DNA from: Paenibacillus xylaniclasticus
Lineage (GTDB): Bacteria > Bacillota > Bacilli > Paenibacillales > Paenibacillaceae
Length of the DNA stretch: 64,000 bases
Direction of reading: 5' to 3'
NCBI RefSeq assembly: GCF_004001065.1
Contig: NZ_BIML01000006.1
Coordinates: forward strand, 248,001-312,000
This document shows positions 62,346-64,000 of the stretch, one piece after another (positions within the stretch are counted from its first letter, which is position 1; each line of letters starts with the position of its first letter). Under the pieces are notes generated by a model. The model worked only from the letters and a program-made list of their open reading frames with translations, was not told where the DNA came from and did no database searches. Position numbers and translations under genes: made by a program.

Positions 62346-63335
62346 CTAGGACTCTGGATTTTCCGACGAGTTGGGGGATGGGTTCGACGTTGGATTTGGA
62401 TTCGTAGCAACGACCATCAGCTCGATGGATTCGATATTCGTGCTGATGACATTATGGAGTAAGGGCAGTACATGCTTGTCGAACGCATCGAACTGCGTCG
62501 CATAGCTGCTCAGTACTGTAAGCAGAAAGTTTGTTTCATTAAGTGGATAATAATATACCATTCGGTTCGGCTTGAACGGATGATCGGTCTCCGACCTGTT
62601 CCAGAGCGAGGAGTGACCGGTTTCCTTCGAGTGCTGTGCCATCGGCGCATATTTGGGAGGAATTTCGTCCTCATAGATTTCGATCGTAAAGCCGGCGTTG
62701 AACGTATCTCTGTACGCCGCCTGAATATCGTCTAACAGGACACGCAACACGTCAGAGAACGTGATGACGTTGCCGTGCATACAGCTCAATGTTTTAATAA
62801 ATGCATCTCTGCCCGTCAGATATTCCATCAATGACGCTTTGGACGTCGTAATAATCGCTTGCTGAATCGCTGCACGCTCGCCCTCGACCTCGAATTCCAC
62901 GTTAAAAAACTTGAACCGCTTCAGTCGCAGGAACGCAACGGGCACGACCAGAAACAGCAGCACCCAGACAAACAGATAGAACAGGCTACGAAAAATAACC
63001 CGATTGACAGGCGATGTCACGATCGGTTTAATTACAAGCGTCGTAATCGTATTAGGCTCACTGCCTGCGCCGGTACCTGTACTCTGCACGGCAGGCGCTG
63101 CCGGCATGGGAGCGGCTGCTGCGGGCGTCGCTTTTGTGATCGTCGGAATGGATTGCATGGCAGGTTGTGCATACGGGTGTTTCAAGGTCCAGATCGACCA
63201 TGCACCGTGCATAACGATGAGTACGATGCCAATGACGTATAGAGCTTGCATATATTTGATACGCAAGAGCCAGTCTTTTACCCCATGCCATCCCTCCATA
63301 TTCCGGTTGTGATCCGCAATAAGTATGGTGAGCAT
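62346..63335 (-). CDS. Membrane protein with GAF-like cytoplasmic domain, unknown function
   Basis: Up to 329 residues. Two hydrophobic helices ('YVIGIVLIVMHGAWSIW' near 34-50, and 'LFYLFVWVLLFLVVPVAFLRL' near 118-138) flank an Ala/Pro/Thr-rich loop. The remaining about 170 residues look like a divergent GAF-type sensor ('FLLTVLSSYATQFDAFDKHV'). The C-terminus is an Asn/Pro/Ser-rich tail. No kinase, cyclase or HTH follows, so it may be a stand-alone sensor or regulator. The ATG at 63299 ('MEGWHGVKDW') is an alternative start; neither has a clear ribosome binding site. Confidence 0.6.
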   Translation of the reverse strand: MLTILIADHNRNMEGWHGVKDWLLRIKYMQALYVIGIVLIVMHGAWSIWTLKHPYAQPAMQSIPTITKATPAAAAPMPAAPAVQSTGTGAGSEPNTITTLVIKPIVTSPVNRVIFRSLFYLFVWVLLFLVVPVAFLRLKRFKFFNVEFEVEGERAAIQQAIITTSKASLMEYLTGRDAFIKTLSCMHGNVITFSDVLRVLLDDIQAAYRDTFNAGFTIEIYEDEIPPKYAPMAQHSKETGHSSLWNRSETDHPFKPNRMVYYYPLNETNFLLTVLSSYATQFDAFDKHVLPLLHNVISTNIESIELMVVATNPNPTSNPSPNSSENPES

Positions 63336-63525
63336 GCTCTTGCTTCGCCGGAGCGGATTGCCTCATTTTACCTGACCACCATGAGTTTACCATCCGAGCG
63401 CGCCAGCGTCATGATACATTCGTCACATTCCGAGGCGCGGTTCGTGTCGATTCGATGACATCGCACCTTTGGGCGAATGCCGCATACGATATAGAGCTAT
63501 TACATCTCGAAAGGATGCTGCTTGA

Positions 63526-64000
63526 ATGGGATGCTCTTGTCAAGCTCCGGCCGCCCAAACGGTCGTGTATGACCCGCGTTACTTCCAAATGCAAGTTCCT
63601 GTACAGCCTGTACAGCTCGTTTATCATCCGCAGCTCGTTCAGCCGATACAGCAGGCACAGCCGGTACAGCCAGTACAGCCTGTTCAGTACGAGAACGTGC
63701 CGGTTCAAGACGACAGGACCTTATTACCTTTGCCGGGCGGGATTCCAGGTATCGGCGGGGGCGTTACGCCTACACCAGGCGGCCTGCCGGGCTTTCCAGG
63801 ATTACCAGGCCAAGGCGGCGGCATATTTACCCCGCAAGGCGTGCCAGGACAGGGCGGCGGTGTGCTGCCTGTGCCAGGACAGGGAGCCGGCGGTGTTCCC
63901 GCACAGCTGTCGCAAGCGAACCTGCCTGCGGTGCTCGCTCAATATCCCCGCCCAGTAGGCCAGCCGCCGGCGGAAATGCTGTTCCTGTACAATTACTTGC
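63526..64000 (+). CDS. Pro/Gln/Gly-rich protein, 3' end cut by the window edge
   Basis: 158 codons visible, no stop before the edge. It begins 'MGCSCQAPAAQTVVYDP', then a Val-Gln-Pro repeat region ('QPVQPVQPVQ') and Gly/Pro-rich segments ('LPGGIPGIGGGVTPTPGG', 'GVPGQGGGVLPVPGQG'). AAAGG lies 11 nt upstream. The composition resembles surface or spore-coat proteins, but without a signal peptide. It is not collagen-like in strict Gly-X-Y register. Confidence 0.65.
   Translation, partial: MGCSCQAPAAQTVVYDPRYFQMQVPVQPVQLVYHPQLVQPIQQAQPVQPVQPVQYENVPVQDDRTLLPLPGGIPGIGGGVTPTPGGLPGFPGLPGQGGGIFTPQGVPGQGGGVLPVPGQGAGGVPAQLSQANLPAVLAQYPRPVGQPPAEMLFLYNYL

Noticed and set aside
1-64000. tRNA, rRNA, riboswitch and insertion-sequence content
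   Set aside because: I looked for cloverleaf-like ends, conserved rRNA stretches, known riboswitch cores and transposase motifs and saw none that I could support.

Overview
The window reads as a chromosomal segment of a spore-forming, moderately high-GC Bacillota, most likely Paenibacillaceae (Paenibacillus or Cohnella type). The basis is the protein flavour (YesN/YesM-type two-component pair, many AraC regulators, ROK kinase, SepM/YlbL-type PDZ-Lon protease, GH43 enzyme), strong GGAGG ribosome binding sites and many hairpin terminators. No rRNA, tRNA, CRISPR array, transposase or integrase was seen.

Layout. 1-8.7 kb: PDZ-Lon protease, two AraC regulators, a MATE exporter, a dCache-GGDEF diguanylate cyclase, a secreted matrixin-type zinc protease and a small lipoprotein. 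8.9-12.8 kb: potABCD polyamine transporter operon (minus strand) with its own promoter.

12.9-38.4 kb: a contiguous minus-strand locus encoding an extracellular contractile injection system (eCIS, a phage-tail-like particle). It runs from a tandem AAA+ ATPase and DUF4255 cap through sheath, two tube proteins, LysM adaptor, gpD/gpV-type hub and spike, PAAR tip, gp25, two baseplate wedge proteins and a gpI-like protein fused to a beta-propeller, to a fibre. It ends in three cell-wall-type enzymes: a lytic transglycosylase, a protein whose C-terminal half is a Hedgehog N-terminal signalling domain homologue with zinc-site and most calcium-site residues kept, and a C39-type peptidase with a peptidoglycan-binding domain. 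The transglycosylase and the Hedgehog-like protein share an N-terminal segment that looks like a loading or association module. There are no capsid, portal, terminase or integrase genes, so this is not a prophage. Two features bear on function: the sheath gene carries one in-frame TAA, and the small DUF6760-like gene has no start codon and appears to need a -1 frameshift from the tail-assembly gene.

39-49.2 kb: a sialic-acid (N-acetylneuraminate) catabolic operon (YhcH, ABC transporter, ROK kinase, NanA lyase, NanE epimerase) with a catabolite-repression-like site and paired direct repeats upstream, followed by a small orphan gene and a YesM/YesN-type two-component system likely to control it. 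49.3-64 kb: pyruvate kinase, an AraC regulator, a thioredoxin-reductase-like flavoenzyme preceded by a 48-residue protein, a MerR/TipAS regulator flanked by DnaA-box-like clusters, a DODA-type dioxygenase divergent from an HxlR regulator, an azoreductase sharing a sequence motif with the dioxygenase promoter, a fumarylacetoacetate hydrolase family protein, a membrane phosphoesterase, an MFS exporter, a GH43 glycosidase, small hypotheticals, a GAF-like membrane protein and, at the edge, the start of a Pro/Gln/Gly-rich gene.
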